Made by a program: the position numbers and the translations under genes
In this document: positions 18,418 through 29,638 of the stretch, one piece after another
How the letters are laid out: each line of letters opens with the position of its first letter
Position numbering within the stretch: the first letter of the stretch is position 1
Notes under the pieces: model-generated
The model's database searches: none
What the model was told of the DNA's origin: nothing
The model's input: the letters and a program-made list of their open reading frames with translations, nothing else
DNA from: Opisthocomus hoazin
Taxonomy: Eukaryota; Chordata; Aves; Opisthocomiformes; Opisthocomidae
Direction of reading: 5' to 3'
Length of the DNA: 64,000 nucleotides
Assembly: GCF_030867145.1 (NCBI RefSeq)
Contig: NC_134428.1
Location: forward strand, 25,523,537-25,587,536

Positions 18418-21400
18418 GTAAGGGGGGGACGACGTCCAGCACGTTCCCCCCTGTGGCACCCGCTCACCTGCGGGACGTTTTCCGTGCGTGGACAGGGGCA
18501 GAGGCTCGTGTCTCCCCGCACGCTGCCGGTGGGAGCTTTCCTGACCAAGCGTGGGTGACGGCAGCAGGGCTGCGCTGCCATCGAGCCTTCGGGGACCGGC
18601 GGGGCGCGGGGTGGTCGTCGTCGTCTCTATCGCCTTGGGTGGGGGGAGTTTGCCTGGCTTTGGATTGCGACGTTTTGCCTTTAGCCCCTCTTAATACAAA
18701 TGGTCCAAGCTGCAACAGAAGCGTTCCTAGGGAAAGCGGAGACAGTTCCTTTTAAAGGGATGTCAGGATGAAACGTTTTGACCCCAGCCTGCTACTCCCC
18801 TGCATATTTTCAGGTGAAAAATTTGGATTTGGCTTACGAATCGTTTCAGTTCCTCAAGAGCAACGTTTAGACAAACCTCCTCGCTGAAAACGGTGCTGTT
18901 TGACACTGAGAGATGGATTTATCCTGAAGGGAGAAGCTGAAACAGCCCCCGTGGGGCGTCATTCCCTCTTCTCCGGCTGGCTCCGCGCAGCCCAGGGACG
19001 GGGTGCCCGCGGGCTGTCCCCCCGCCGCGTCGGCCGGGCTCGGGTGCCAGCCCCGCAGCCCAGAGCAGGCTGGCCGATAATCCATCAGCGCCCGAGCGGG
19101 AGCGGTGACGCCGCGGGGCGAGGCTTGGGCAGTCGGGACTCGGTGAGCCGGGGTGCGGGTGCCGGCAGAGCCAACCCAGACGCCCGCTGCGCCCCGAGCC
19201 CTCAGCACAGCGCAGCCATGGGCGAGGGGAGCAGCACGGGGGGCTTTGGGATGGGGGCTGCATCCTGGGGGGTCCCCCGTTAGCTCTGCAGCCAGGAGGA
19301 GCCGGCTCAGGGTCCTGGGCAGGGAGACGCTTCAGCCTGGAGTCAGGTTTGAGAGATTGGTGTCTGGAGAGGCTGGAGAGGAGCCTGGCTGGGGACCGGC
19401 GCTCGCTGGCCGGGCTGCCGGCTGCTCCGGCCGGCGTTGGTTCTCCTTCGGCTCCCGGGCTGCCGCCCTTCCCGGCAGAGCCCTGTCCAGCCGAGGTGTT
19501 TGCTAGCCTAAACACCACCATTTCTTCCTCTGGTATGATGGGTCTTTAATTACAGCTGAAGAAGAAGATGTAATTATAGTTCCTAGACGCTCTGACTCAT
19601 CGGCTTCACCGGCAATTATTATTAGGGCTGGTTGGTTATGAAACTTGTTCATTAACGCGTGTCCTGTGGTAATTGGTTTTAATCAGAAGGTATCTGGGTT
19701 GGTCCTGCGTGCGGTCTTCAGGATGGATGGTTTCGGTCCTGTGACTGCTGCCAGCCCTTCCCGGGGCCGCGGTGGGCAGCGCGCGGGGGTGTGGGTGGAC
19801 CTGCGTGCCTTTGCGCCCGCATCGGGCAGTGGGAGATCGACCCTGAAGCCCCAGGTCCCGCTCCCTGCCACCCCGGGGACGCGTGCCCGGCACGGGGAGC
19901 AGCCCCAGAGTGTTAGTGGGGGAAACCAGTGTCAGAGCAAGGGAAATCGGAGGTCAGGCTTGCTGTCGCTTTTCCCGTCTTCGATGGGGGCTGTCTGTGA
20001 GCTGGCACGGAGCACTGCTCGGGGTCCCGGTCTCCGCTCAGGGCAGGACATTCAGCCCCTGCTCTCCCAGGGGTTTTCCCCGCCGCTGCTCCCAGGCAGG
20101 GCACCAGCTTGGCCAGTGCCTCTGCTCCTTCCCCCAGCAGCAGGGATCACAGAATCCCAGCATGTCAGGGGTTGGCAGGGCCCTCTGTGGGTCCCCCAGC
20201 CCAGCCCCCTGCCCAAGCAGGGTCACCCAGAGCAGCTGCACAGCACCGCGTCCAGGCGGGGCTGGAATATCTCCAGAGAAGGAGACTCCACAGCCTCCCT
20301 GGGCAGCCTGGGCCAGGGCTCCGTCACCCTCAGAGGGAAGAAGTCCTTCCTCGGGTTCAGCTGGAGCTTCCTCTGCTTCAGTTTGTGCCCGTTGCCCCTT
20401 GTCCTGTCGCTGGGCACCACTGGGAAGGGATGTGACCGGGAGCGACTTTCCTCCCTGAGACTTTGTCCCCGCAGGAGCTGCTCCAGAGAGCGTTGGTGCC
20501 TGGGCTGTGCTGCTGCTGGGGCAAAGCTCTGGTGGGGGGAGCGGTGTAACCCCCCCGTACCAGGGCCTTGGGCAGGGCTGCGGGGTGCCCCAGAGCCCGC
20601 AGCACCCTGCGACGCTGGGACAGACCCCTCTCCCCACACCTCCCCATCGGTGCTGTCACTGCTCCTGGAAGTGCCCGGGGGTCTCTGGGTCCCCCCGCCT
20701 GCCCCTGCCAGCTCTGTGCGAGGGGCTGGGTACCCACGGGAAGATGCTGCCGCTTCGGAGTGGCGGCTGCAGAGCAGGGACATGGCCGGATTCTGCTCTT
20801 CTGCAGCGCGTGGCACCTTCTCACGGGAAGGACTGAAAAAGCATTCGTGGCCCGAGCCCCCGGGAGGGAACCCCGCGCTGGGGCTGGACCCCGCGCTGAT
20901 GCTCCTCTCTCTTTCGCAGCGGAGGCCACTTCAACCCCGCCGTGTCCCTGAGCGTGTGGCTGGTCGGCGGGCTGAACATCACCATGCTCCTTCCTTACTG
21001 GGTCTCCCAGCTCTGCGGAGGGGTCATAGGAGCCGGCCTCGCGAAGGTACGGACACCCGGGGGGTCTCCAGGCAGGGCTGACGCCGGGGTGCGGGGTCTC
21101 CCCCAGCAGCAGCCCGTGGCGGGGCGGGCGAGGGGGGCTCGGCGCGTCGGCTCTGCGTGTAGTGAAGAGCGCTGGTTTCGCCCGAGCGGACGCAGCTCGG
21201 AGGTTTGCCGCGTGGGCGCGGGGCTCGTCTGGCGCCCGGTTCCTCCTCCCGGGTCTGTCACGGTCTGACTGCGGGGCTTGGCCCATCTCGGCCCCCGCCG
21301 CAGGCTCTGGGGCACGGCTAATTAATTCTCGCAGGCAGCTGCTCGCCGGAGGTTTGCTGTGGCGCGCTAATTAGGCACAGAACGACGCGCGGTACCGCTG

Positions 21401-24311
21401 CAGCCATTTCCACGCGCGGTGCTTGCCTGCGGTTCTGCTGGCGGTGCGGTGCTGGAGGGTTGATTTACGGCTGGTGCTGCCCGCTCCCAGCGCCCAGGCA
21501 GCCCGCACCCAGCAGCCGCAAACCCCTTGTCGGGAGAGCGGTGGCTGGCTCATTATCTCCGGAGACTGCTCAGAGCCTTTGCTAATGAGTTTATATTTGC
21601 CAGGCGCTTAGGGCTGGCTTTCAGGAGGAAAGTGATGAGATTAGCTCCTCTTTAACCTGATGCTACGCCCGCCCACGCTGCCCTGACGGTGAGCGCATAT
21701 GCCCGCTAAAGCCCACAATATGGCGCGTGGACGGCACCAACCGGGCTCCCCCCGCGCAGGCCGTGGCGGCGAGCGAGCGGTACGCCAACGCCAGCGGAGG
21801 GGCCTTCAGCAGCGTCGCGGCCGACGAGCAGATCCCCTCCGTCCTGGTGGGCGAGATCGTCATGACCACCTTCCTGCTGCTGGTGGTCTGCATGGGCGCC
21901 GTCAACGAGAAGACCAAGACCCCGCTGGTGCCTTTCTGCGTCGGCTTCACCGTCACGGTCAACGTCCTGGCAGGGTGAGCTCACGGGTCCCCTCCCCGTG
22001 CGCGGTCCCGCGGCCGGCCTGTGCCATCCGCTCCAGCAGCCGCTGCCACCGGGCAGGGTGCCTCGAGCAGGGGGTCAGGACGGGACCATGGGCTGCGGGG
22101 ACGGAGCTGGTGCTCGGAGCTCCCCACAGCGCTGAGCAGAGCCCGAGGGGCAGCACTGGGCACCAGCTCCCCACATCAGGGGTCTGTCTGACCCTCCCCG
22201 GCCGGCACCGCTGCTGCTGCATCCTGCGCCGGGGAGCGAGCGTGCCCATGGGATGGGATGGGATGGGATGGGATGGGATGGGATGGGATGCCAAGGATGG
22301 GATGGGATGGGATGCCAAGGATGGGATGGGATGGGATGGGATGCCAGGGATGGGATGGGATGCCAGGGATGGGATGGGATGGGATGGGATGCCAAGGATG
22401 GGATGGGATGGGATGCCAGGGATGGGATGGGATGGGATGCCAGGGATGGGATGGGATGCCAAGAATGGGATGGGATGGGATGCCAGGGATGGGATGGGAT
22501 GCCAGGGATGGGATGGGATGCCAGGGATGGGATGGGATGGGATGCCAAGGATGGGATGGGATGGGATGCCAGGGATGGGATGGGGTGCCAAGGATGGGAT
22601 GGGATGCCAAGGATGGGATGGGATGCCAGGGATGGGATATGCCACCCCGCAGCACAACGCAGGACCTTGCCCAGGGTAACCGAGCCCACCGCAGAGGCTG
22701 ACCGCGAGCCCACTGGCCCCTGGTATTTCAGGGCAGAGCTGCTGGGCACAGCCCGGCCGGGCGCGGGGAGCCCGGCGGCTCGGTCCTGGCACGTGGCACC
22801 TCAGCCAGAGCACCCTTGGCAAGCAGCGGTGTCGGGCTGGTGAAAGCGAAGGCCGCGCGGGCGATGTTTGCCGTCGGCAGCCCTGAGCAAACAGGAGAGG
22901 GCTCATCCGGCACCGCTCTTCGCCACGCGTCCTCGCGGCCGCTGGAAACGCTGCCAAGCCCAGGATGGGCAGGCTGGGTCGTGTGGCACCGCGGCCGGGT
23001 AACGAGCGCACGCAATTATGAACGTTAATGGGCTGTTTCGCTACGGCAGCACCCCCTCTAGCGGGACGCCGAGCTCTGATTTAAACTGCACAGACCTCGG
23101 GGGCAAATATTCATCCGCGGCGGTTTCCTTTAACCTGTCACCGCCGTTGTGTCCCCTGCCCCGCTCCGCTGCCTGCGCGCGGTGCAAAGCTGCCCCAGCT
23201 CTCAGTAAGCCCCAAAACAGACTCGGCTCTCTCGGGCTTCCACCCCGCGCCGGGTTTTCCCCGATGGCTTGCGAAGGCTGGCGAGCGTCACAGGTGCCCA
23301 CCGGGGAGCAGCCGGGACGGTCCCTGCGCTGCGGCAGAGCAGCGGCTTGGCTCCCGTACGCTGATGGGGGTGGGGATGGTGGGCAAACCGTCCCTGGGGA
23401 TGGCGATGGCCATGGGGATGGTGGGAAAACCATCTCCAGGGATGGGGATGGGGATGGTGGGCAAACCGTCCCTGGGGATGAGGATGGGGATGGTGGGCAA
23501 ACCGTCCTGGGGGATGGGGATGGTGGTCAAACCGTCCCCGGGGATGGCGGTGGCCATGGGGATGGTGGTCAAACTGTCTCCGGGGGTGGGGATGGGGATG
23601 GTGGGCAAACCGTCCCTGGGGATGGCGATGGGGACCGGGGTGGTCCAAGCCTGCCACCCACCCAGAGCGGGGCCAGACCCCTGGCGAGGAGCCCCCCGCC
23701 CCGGGCATCGCCCCGTCCCGCAGCGATGGGGACGGGCGCTGGTCTCGTGCCCCGCGGGGCTGGCGCAGCCGCTTTGTTCCCCTTGCAGCGGCGGCGTGTC
23801 CGGAGCCTGCATGAACCCTGCCAGAGCCTTCGGGCCAGCGCTGGTGGCAAACTACTGGGACTATCACTGGGTTTACTGGGTAGGGCCCATGGTCGCGGCT
23901 CTCCTCGTCAGCGTGCTGGTGAGGTACGTGGTGCCCGCAGCGGCTTGGGGAGCGCAGCGGTGCAGGCTGACCCCCCCCTTTCGCACCCTGCCACCCCCCG
24001 GCTCCTTCCCTGCTCCCTGGGTCGGGGCTGCAGCAGCCGCTTGGCCGGAGAGAGGTCCAAGGGCTGGAGACTCCTTCGTCTCCTCCTCCCCGTGAGGATG
24101 GGGCAACAGCAGAGATCCAACCCGCGTCCACACCCACGCGTTTGCTCCACCCGTGTCACCTTGTGGGGCAAAGCCAGGCTCGGGCTGGTGCTGTCGCTGG
24201 GGTTTTGGTGCGTGCTGCCAACGGCAAAAACGCTGACTCCAAGTTTCTTCTCTTTTGTGTCCCCGAAGGCTCCTGCTGGGCGACCGGACCACCCGCCTGC
24301 TCCTGAAGTGA
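18197..24311 (+). CDS. AQP8: AQP8, aquaporin-8, complete five-exon coding region
   Basis: Aquaporin-8 is a tetrameric membrane channel for water, and in mammals also ammonia and hydrogen peroxide, found in gut, liver, pancreas and inner mitochondrial membranes. Joining 18197-18417, 20920-21046, 21760-21974, 23789-23923 and 24269-24311 gives 246 residues and a TGA stop; human AQP8 is 261. Landmarks: [19 protein letters not shown] (TM1), His59 in LAHGLALG (ar/R filter), first NPA at 79-81, NAS glycosylation site at 126, second NPA at 197-199 with Cys195 and Arg200 beside it. All intron phases are consistent. The start at 18197 is chosen because G at -3 gives usable context and the length fits; the frame is also open upstream to an ATG at 18008. 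The N-terminus is about 13 residues shorter than human. Confidence 0.97.
19525..19700. promoter_or_regulatory. AT-rich island in AQP8 intron 1, possible enhancer
   Basis: Within GC-rich surroundings this stretch has several TAATTA/ATTATT homeodomain-type cores and a perfect AP-1 site TGACTCA at 19593-19599. It looks like the conserved noncoding elements seen in vertebrate introns, but conservation cannot be tested here. Confidence 0.3.
20146..20430 (-). mobile_element. CR1 LINE 3' fragment, antisense in AQP8 intron 1
   Basis: Read on the minus strand, it runs from the CAGTGGTGCCCAGCGACAGG block of late ORF2 through GAGGGTGACGGAGCCC-type sequence to a 3' end with GCTGGGATTCTGTGAT. It belongs to the class whose terminal block reads GGGTTGGGCTGGG rather than GGTTGGACTAGATGA. 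Confidence 0.9.
20920..21046 (+). CDS. AQP8: AQP8 exon 2: first NPA half-helix and TM3
   Basis: One base completes Ser74, then residues 75-116. [10 protein letters not shown] carries the first NPA box (79-81), and [18 protein letters not shown] is TM3, very close to mammalian AQP8. The acceptor is CTCTTTCGCAG and the donor AAG/GTACGG. Confidence 0.96.
21047..21759 (+). other. AQP8 intron 2
   Basis: About 710 bases, GC-rich at the start. An AT-richer stretch at about 21540-21660 contains GCTAATGAGTTTATATTTGC. No repeat was recognised. Confidence 0.7.
21760..21974 (+). CDS. AQP8: AQP8 exon 3: loop C, TM4 and TM5
   Basis: Residues 117-187 and two bases of Gly188. [13 protein letters not shown] is the extracellular loop with an N-glycosylation sequon at Asn126. 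[20 protein letters not shown] is TM4, followed by the conserved EKTK and TM5 [14 protein letters not shown]. The donor is GG/GTGAGC. Confidence 0.95.
22249..22638. repeat. GGGAT pentamer array with GCCARGGAT interruptions, AQP8 intron 3
   Basis: About 390 bases of GGGAT pentamers, broken at semi-regular intervals by GCCAGGGAT or GCCAAGGAT, giving a higher-order unit of about 15-30 bases. It is open in several frames on both strands (for example [14 protein letters not shown]), which explains several spurious long open frames. The G-rich strand is the transcribed-sense strand. Likely a variable-number repeat. Confidence 0.97.
23362..23640. repeat. Second GATGG-type minisatellite, AQP8 intron 3
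   Basis: About seven imperfect units of roughly 30-50 bases built around GGGGATGGTGGGCAAACCGT followed by CCCTGGGGATGG. It is distinct in unit and phase from the pentamer array 700 bases upstream, though both share GATGGGG cores. Confidence 0.93.
23789..23923 (+). CDS. AQP8: AQP8 exon 4: second NPA half-helix and TM6
   Basis: Completes Gly188, then residues 189-232 and two bases of Arg233. [20 protein letters not shown] carries the second NPA (197-199), the filter Arg200, and Cys195, the position linked to mercury sensitivity in mammalian AQP8. [20 protein letters not shown] is TM6. The donor is AG/GTACGT. Confidence 0.96.
23924..24268 (+). other. AQP8 intron 4
   Basis: A short intron of 345 bases, GC-rich, ending in CCCCGAAG. 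Nothing else is seen in it. Confidence 0.75.
24269..24311 (+). CDS. AQP8: AQP8 exon 5: C-terminal tail
   Basis: Completes Arg233 and adds 13 residues, [13 protein letters not shown], then TGA. Human AQP8 ends with a similar GDGKTRLILKAR tail, so the last two residues are missing here. No canonical AATAAA was seen in roughly the next 2 kb, so the 3' end is unknown. Confidence 0.92.
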
Positions 24312-26444
24312 TGCCGGGCGCGGGGCTGCTGCGTGCCGCTGTCGCTGGCTGCCCCGGGCAGCCGGTGCGGCTCAGCACGGCTGGCACAAAGCCCCCTGCC
24401 CCTGCCACCCCCCCTCCCTCAGCATCTCCCAGGCAGCTCGGGCGAGGGCTCACTGGGTGCTGCCGGGGTGGTGGAAGGGAGCCCAGCCCAACCAGGCAGC
24501 CCAGTGCCGGCAGCACCGCTCCCACCCCGGTCCCCAGCCCTCCGCCAGCCCCTGCCATCGCTGCGGGACCGGCTGGCCAGGAGCATCCTCTGACCCGAGC
24601 CAGTGCCCGCGGGGTGCCAGCCTCCCCAGCATGGCCCGTGCACGGCGTCCGTCCCACCAGGGCTGTGCCGAGGCCCGATGCAGCTCGCTCCTCTGCCCTG
24701 GCACCCGCCCGCAGGAGCTCCCCAGCCCCCAGCGCGGCAGTGGGTGCTGCCAGGCTCCGTGCCCTGCCCCACACTGGCTCCTGTGTTTGTCCCCCATTTG
24801 AACACCTCTGCTCTGTCTCCACCAGCTCCCTCCTCGGCACCCAGCCCGCGGGGAGCCCGTGCTCCGGCATGGCAGGGTGCTCCTCCACGGGACCCCGCTC
24901 CCCAGCCTGTGCTGTGGGTGGGCTCCTGTCCCTCGCACGGGTCCAGGATGATGCCCAGCGGCTCTGGCCCGTGGGCTGCCCCACGGGAGGGTGATGGGAG
25001 AAGGGAGCTGTGGTGGCAGGAGCATCAGGGGGTGAAGCACCAGCTGAGAGCCCGGGGAGGGGGTCCGTCCCTCCAACTGCCACGGGCCGAGGGGAGGGGG
25101 CTGCCTTGGCAGAGGGAGCTGCTGCCATGAGCAGGAGTCGGCAGAAGGAGGGTGGTGGAGCTGTGTGGGCAGGGGGAGAGGAGCCAGCGCAGCCGCCTGA
25201 CGTCAGCCGCGTACCCGTCCCCAACGGCAGCGCTGCCCTGACTCATCGCATGGCCTCCCCTCTGGGGGGGATTCATAGGGACCCCGTCCCCACCCCTCGC
25301 GGGGCTCGTTGGGTGGTAAACCGGCACGGGAGTGTCCCTGCGCGTACCCCCAGCCCCGGCAAGGGACCCCCCAGCTTACCTGGGCTGAGTCACTCCGCAT
25401 TCTGCAGGCTCTGAACTTTCGGGAGCCGCCTGTTGCTTTCCCAGCCGCTACGCGTGCGGCTCCGCGGGGCCCTGGGCTGGCCCTGGGGAAGGGGCTGTGC
25501 CCACCCTGCCCAGCCCAGCACCAGTCTGGAAACGGGGCGGGAGAACAGGGGGGAGATGGGAATAGTGGGAAGGGGCCAGGCTGCTGCCAGCAGGAGCAGC
25601 AGCATCTTCCCAGGGCTGGGACCCCTGTGCGGGGCTCCGGCTGCCAGCGTGTCCGGAGGAGACCCCCGGGCAGAGCGAGTGTGTCCCCTCCGTCCCCCCC
25701 CGGGCTGCAGAACGGCCGCTGCTGGGGCAGGGAGGACGTCCCCGACGTTCTGATGTCCCCGCGGCGCTGGCAACGTCACCTCTCTATTTTCGGCTCGCTT
25801 TCTATTTCCCCCGCCCGGGGAGTGACCCACGCGTTCACGCACAAAGACGCGGTCGTGTTCAGGAAGGGACAAGGTCGTGGAGATGCTGAAGTGGGGAAAC
25901 GCCAGGACGAGCGCATCCCGGGCACGGGGGGACGCGGAACCGTGGTGGTGGGCAGCGTGGGCCCCGCGTGAGCCCGGGCACGGGCAGCTGCTCCGTCGGG
26001 AAGGAGAACGGCGCAACCCGCAGAAGGGAGACGAGCAGCATGAAGATGTCACTAGGACGGTTGCCATGGCAACGCCACCAAAAATGCCAAACCAAGCAAG
26101 GACCGAAATCGCTGCTTCCTCCGCGGAGGGAGCCTGGGGGGCTGTGGGGAGCCGCCGTGGGGACCCCGACCTGTCACAGCCCCTGCTCTCGGCGCAGACC
26201 TCTGCGGTGGGAGCCCACCGTCCCCCTTCGAGAGGAAGCGCAGCCCCGCGACGCTGCAGGAACCGCGCTGGTGGCTGCGGCTGCCCCGGCACCGGGGTCT
26301 GGGGCCGCGGTCCCACCGGGGCGGGGGTGCTGCCGACCACGGCTGGCGGTCCCCGGGCGCAGGCGAGCGGGGCGCGAGGCGGGGGTGGCCCAAGCGCGGC
26401 CACGTGTGCTTCCCTGGTTTGCGGCCGATGTGTTCAGCACATTC

Positions 26445-26615
26445 ATTTTTAATTCATCAGGGTGACTTTTAGTAAAGCATCTGTAATACTGCGTTGTTTT
26501 TCCCTGAGTATTATTAAAGAGCTTAATTTATGCAAATTAAATACAAATTAACTTCCAAGCACTTAATGTGCTCTGAGGACATAAAACACATCTCATTCCC
26601 ACTCAATTAAATTTG
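26445..26615. promoter_or_regulatory. AT-rich island with octamer motif, possible enhancer
   Basis: An abrupt AT-rich stretch in GC-rich DNA. It contains TTTATGCAAATTAAAT (an octamer-type core), several TTAAT/ATTAA cores and an ATTAAA at 26513 that could also serve as a weak poly(A) signal for AQP8. Function is inferred from composition only. Confidence 0.3.
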
Positions 26616-27525
26616 CGTCAGGCCTGACCATGGGTCTGCGCCCGGGTGTTGTCGGCGCGGGATCCGCCGCAGAGCCGGGACGCTGCCTGGCGTTTTCCAG
26701 GCTGTTGGCATCCACCGGGATGGCGACGCCGCCCGGGAGCGGGGCAGGCGTGGGGCGGTGGTTGCTGAGGTGTGGGGCTGGTGAGGACACGGACCCTCGC
26801 ACCCTGCGTGGTGACAGCCCTGGGGGGGACCCAGGGCACCGCCTGGTCCCCAAGAGCCACCAAAGGCTCTGCAGACGTCGGGCACGTGCTCGCCCGGGCG
26901 CTGTTGGCCGTGGCTGGGCCAGCGCTTTGGGGACACTGGGAAAAAACCGGGGCGTGCTCTGGGAACGGCATCAGGAGGGGGTTTGTCTGCCCCAGCCCCC
27001 GCAGCTCTCTGGATAAACACCCCGGCCAAGCACTGACCCGGGGCAGAAGGTCCCGCTGCCGCCTGCGGCCGGGCCCCCCGGGGCAGCCCACCCGTGGGAC
27101 GCGGCCACGCTGGCTGGTGGCTGCGGGGACACAGCTGCGGGCAGCAGCAGCAGCATCACGCTGGGAATAGCTGACAGGCAGCGTGCAAACGGGCAAATTA
27201 ATGAGTCGGTTAATTCGGCTGAGCCTCTCTCTTTCCCCGGCTCGCAGACCTGCCCAGCTCCGCCGCGCTGCAGCCCCCCGGGAGCGGGGAGCTGACGGCC
27301 GGTGGGCAGCACGCCGTGCCGAGCTTGGTGAGACGCTGCCCACCCAGCACCCACGCACAGGGCAGCGGGGCTCAGCCCCGAGCTCGCCTCCGGGAGAGCG
27401 GGAGTCCTGGTGGCAGGGAAAAATGGGCTGAAGAAGCGGTGACTCTGCACGCTAGCGATAACCAGACAGCAGCGCGCGTCGCCAGAGGAAATCGCGGGGG
27501 CCGTGAGCCCAGCGGTGCCGGCCCC

Positions 27526-27643
27526 GTGGCGGCTGTTTGCTCGGTGGTGGTTGTTTGCTCGGTGGTGGTTGTTTGCTCGATGGTGGTTGTTTGCTCGGTG
27601 GTGGCTGTTTGCTCGGCGGTGGCTGTTTGTTTGCTCGGCGATG
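27526..27643. repeat. 18-base minisatellite, about six copies
   Basis: Tandem units of GTGGTGGTTGTTTGCTCG with single-base variants (GTGGCGGCT, GATGGTGGTT); the last unit has an extra TGTT. On the minus strand it reads as repeats of SKQPPP. Confidence 0.93.
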
Positions 27644-29638
27644 GAACCTCACCGGGTGACGTTTCCCTGCCCGCGCCGCCGCGCCGGGCTCACAAAAGGC
27701 TTTTCATCGCAGGCAGAACAACGCCTCGCTCTTCGCCTCCGCCCGCTCCCCCGCCGCCCCTGACCCTGCGGTCTGGGAAAGGAGGAGCCCCCAGATTTCT
27801 TCCTCCCGACTTCTCCCCTCGGAAGGGCGAGGGGAGCCTGGCCGGGCGCTCCCTCAAAGCCTCCTCTCAGCACAGCAGCACCCCGAGCTGCGGCGCAGGG
27901 TGATGGACGGGTGCTTTTGGAACGTGTCCCAGGAGAGCATCTGGGAATTCTCACTTTGCTGTCAAGGTTCCCTTTGCCAGTCTACAGCTCGGAAGATTCA
28001 CGGCCTTAAAAATAAAAGGTGATTTAATTTTTGCAGCTCGTTTTGTCCATCGGGCAGAGCCGCTGTGGCTGCGTGGGAGCGGGGAGCAGCGCGGCTCCTG
28101 CAGCCCCCACATCACCCCTGCCCCCAGGCTTCCGAGGCAGCCCCTGATCTGGCTGGCACCCCTCTTCCAGCCACCCCTGTGACTCGCAGCACCCTGCTTG
28201 CCACCCTGGGTGCCGGTTCCACGGGGAGCTCCCGTGGGTGCTCACTGCCGGCTCGGGGCGTCCCGGGGGCCGGCGTGGTGGTGGCTGCGTGGGCGCCGGC
28301 ACGGGGACAGCGGAGGTGGGCGATGACGTGCGGAGCCGGTGCCGCGCGTGAGCTGGCATCTGCCTGTAGGAGCCGGGGAGCGAGGCGACGGTGAGGGGAG
28401 TGGGAGTCTAAACGTGTTCTGGGGAAGCTTTCAGAGCCGTGCCGCTAGCGGGGTCCAGGCGGCGCGGGCGTGGGGCCGGACTCCGTGGGGCTGGGGGATG
28501 TGCCCAAGGCCAGGCAGCATCCCTCGCCGCCGTGACGCCCCGGAGCGCTGCGCCAGCCTCCGCTGCTAGATTTACTCTGCAGCCCCAGAACAAGGCACAG
28601 ATGCCAGAGCAGCCTCCCTGCCGATTAGCATATATGCAAAGAGCGCTAACGAGCATCGAGCATCGCTGCCACACGCGGAGCTCCGGGGGCTCCTGCAAAC
28701 CACGGCAGCCGGAGAGCCGAGGGTGTCTGGTGGGGGGCAGGCGGGGACGTCCCCAGCTCGGCTTCGGGGGCTCCCAGCCCGGGCCCCCCCCGAAGCAAGG
28801 CTGGCAGGAGGGAAAGGCTCATCCCTCTGCCTCCCACCCCCCGCTTCTGCTCCTACTCCTCCTTCTATTGATCTTTAATTTCTTTTTGCTGTCATTGGCA
28901 ACCCACTCGGGCTCCCCAGAGAGGAGCGGGCACAGCACGGTGCCTGCTGGGAGGGGGCGCGGGGGCCAGGACCCCCCGAGCCCCGCTTCCCCCCGGCTGG
29001 GTCTGCGCCTCCTCGCCGCGCACCCGCCGACACCCAGCCCCGCTTCCCCCAGCACCGAAGCGAAGGATTTACATTTTAAGGGGTTTTTAAAATGGATTGG
29101 AAAGATGTTTATTTCCAAGGGGGTTTTTTTTTCAGCTTTTGCCTCTTTGGATGTTCGTGGAGAGGAAATAACGACCAGAAACCGGGCACAGCAGAGCCTC
29201 AGGAGCTGATCTGCGCTCACATGGATGTGACGAGGGTGAAGCCCAGGCTCAGACCCGGAACCCCTGACCTCGCCGTACGCCTCGCTGTGCGTTTCGGCGG
29301 CGGAGGTGCCCCAGCAGCCTGCGGTCCTGCTCCCCGGGCCACGGCCCCCTCTCACCCCACGGCGTGTCCCCAGCACCCCGTGGTCCCCGGTGGGAAAGCT
29401 CCCCGGCAGCACGGCCACCGCCTGCCCTGCACCCCTGCACCCTGCGCCGGAGCCCACGCAGGCTGCTGGTCACCATGGAGACCCGGGAGGAGGGTTTTGA
29501 AGCAGCTCAGAGAAATTTCTGTGTCCCCCCCCCAGCCATGCACAGCCTGTTCTCTCACCGGGCTGCGGCTTCGTGCTGCCCAACCCCACGCAGGGGCTGC
29601 AGAGCCGACCGTGTGACCCCACGTGCACCCATGTGCCC

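Larger units (their letters stand above)
18418..20919 (+). other. AQP8 intron 1
   Basis: This 2.5 kb intron holds an AT-rich island (about 19525-19700) and an antisense CR1 fragment (20146-20430). A 478-codon open frame across 19645-21081 runs over the antisense CR1 and exon 2 in another frame, and is not credible as a gene. Confidence 0.75.
21975..23788 (+). other. AQP8 intron 3, rich in tandem repeats
   Basis: This 1.8 kb intron is dominated by two unrelated G-rich tandem arrays at 22249-22638 and 23362-23640, listed separately. The rest is GC-rich unique sequence. It ends in the acceptor TTCCCCTTGCAG. Confidence 0.8.

Noticed and set aside
19645-21081. 478-codon open frame on + in AQP8 intron 1
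   Set aside because: It runs antisense through a CR1 fragment and across exon 2 out of frame; no domain.
22176-23011. Proline/histidine/serine-repeat proteins on - over the GGGAT array
   Set aside because: Pentamer arrays without a stop word stay open in every frame; not genes.
23018-24994. 658-codon open frame on +
   Set aside because: It crosses AQP8 exons 4 and 5 in another frame and a minisatellite; composition is Ala/Pro/Gly/Arg-rich from GC bias. AQP8 explains the locus.
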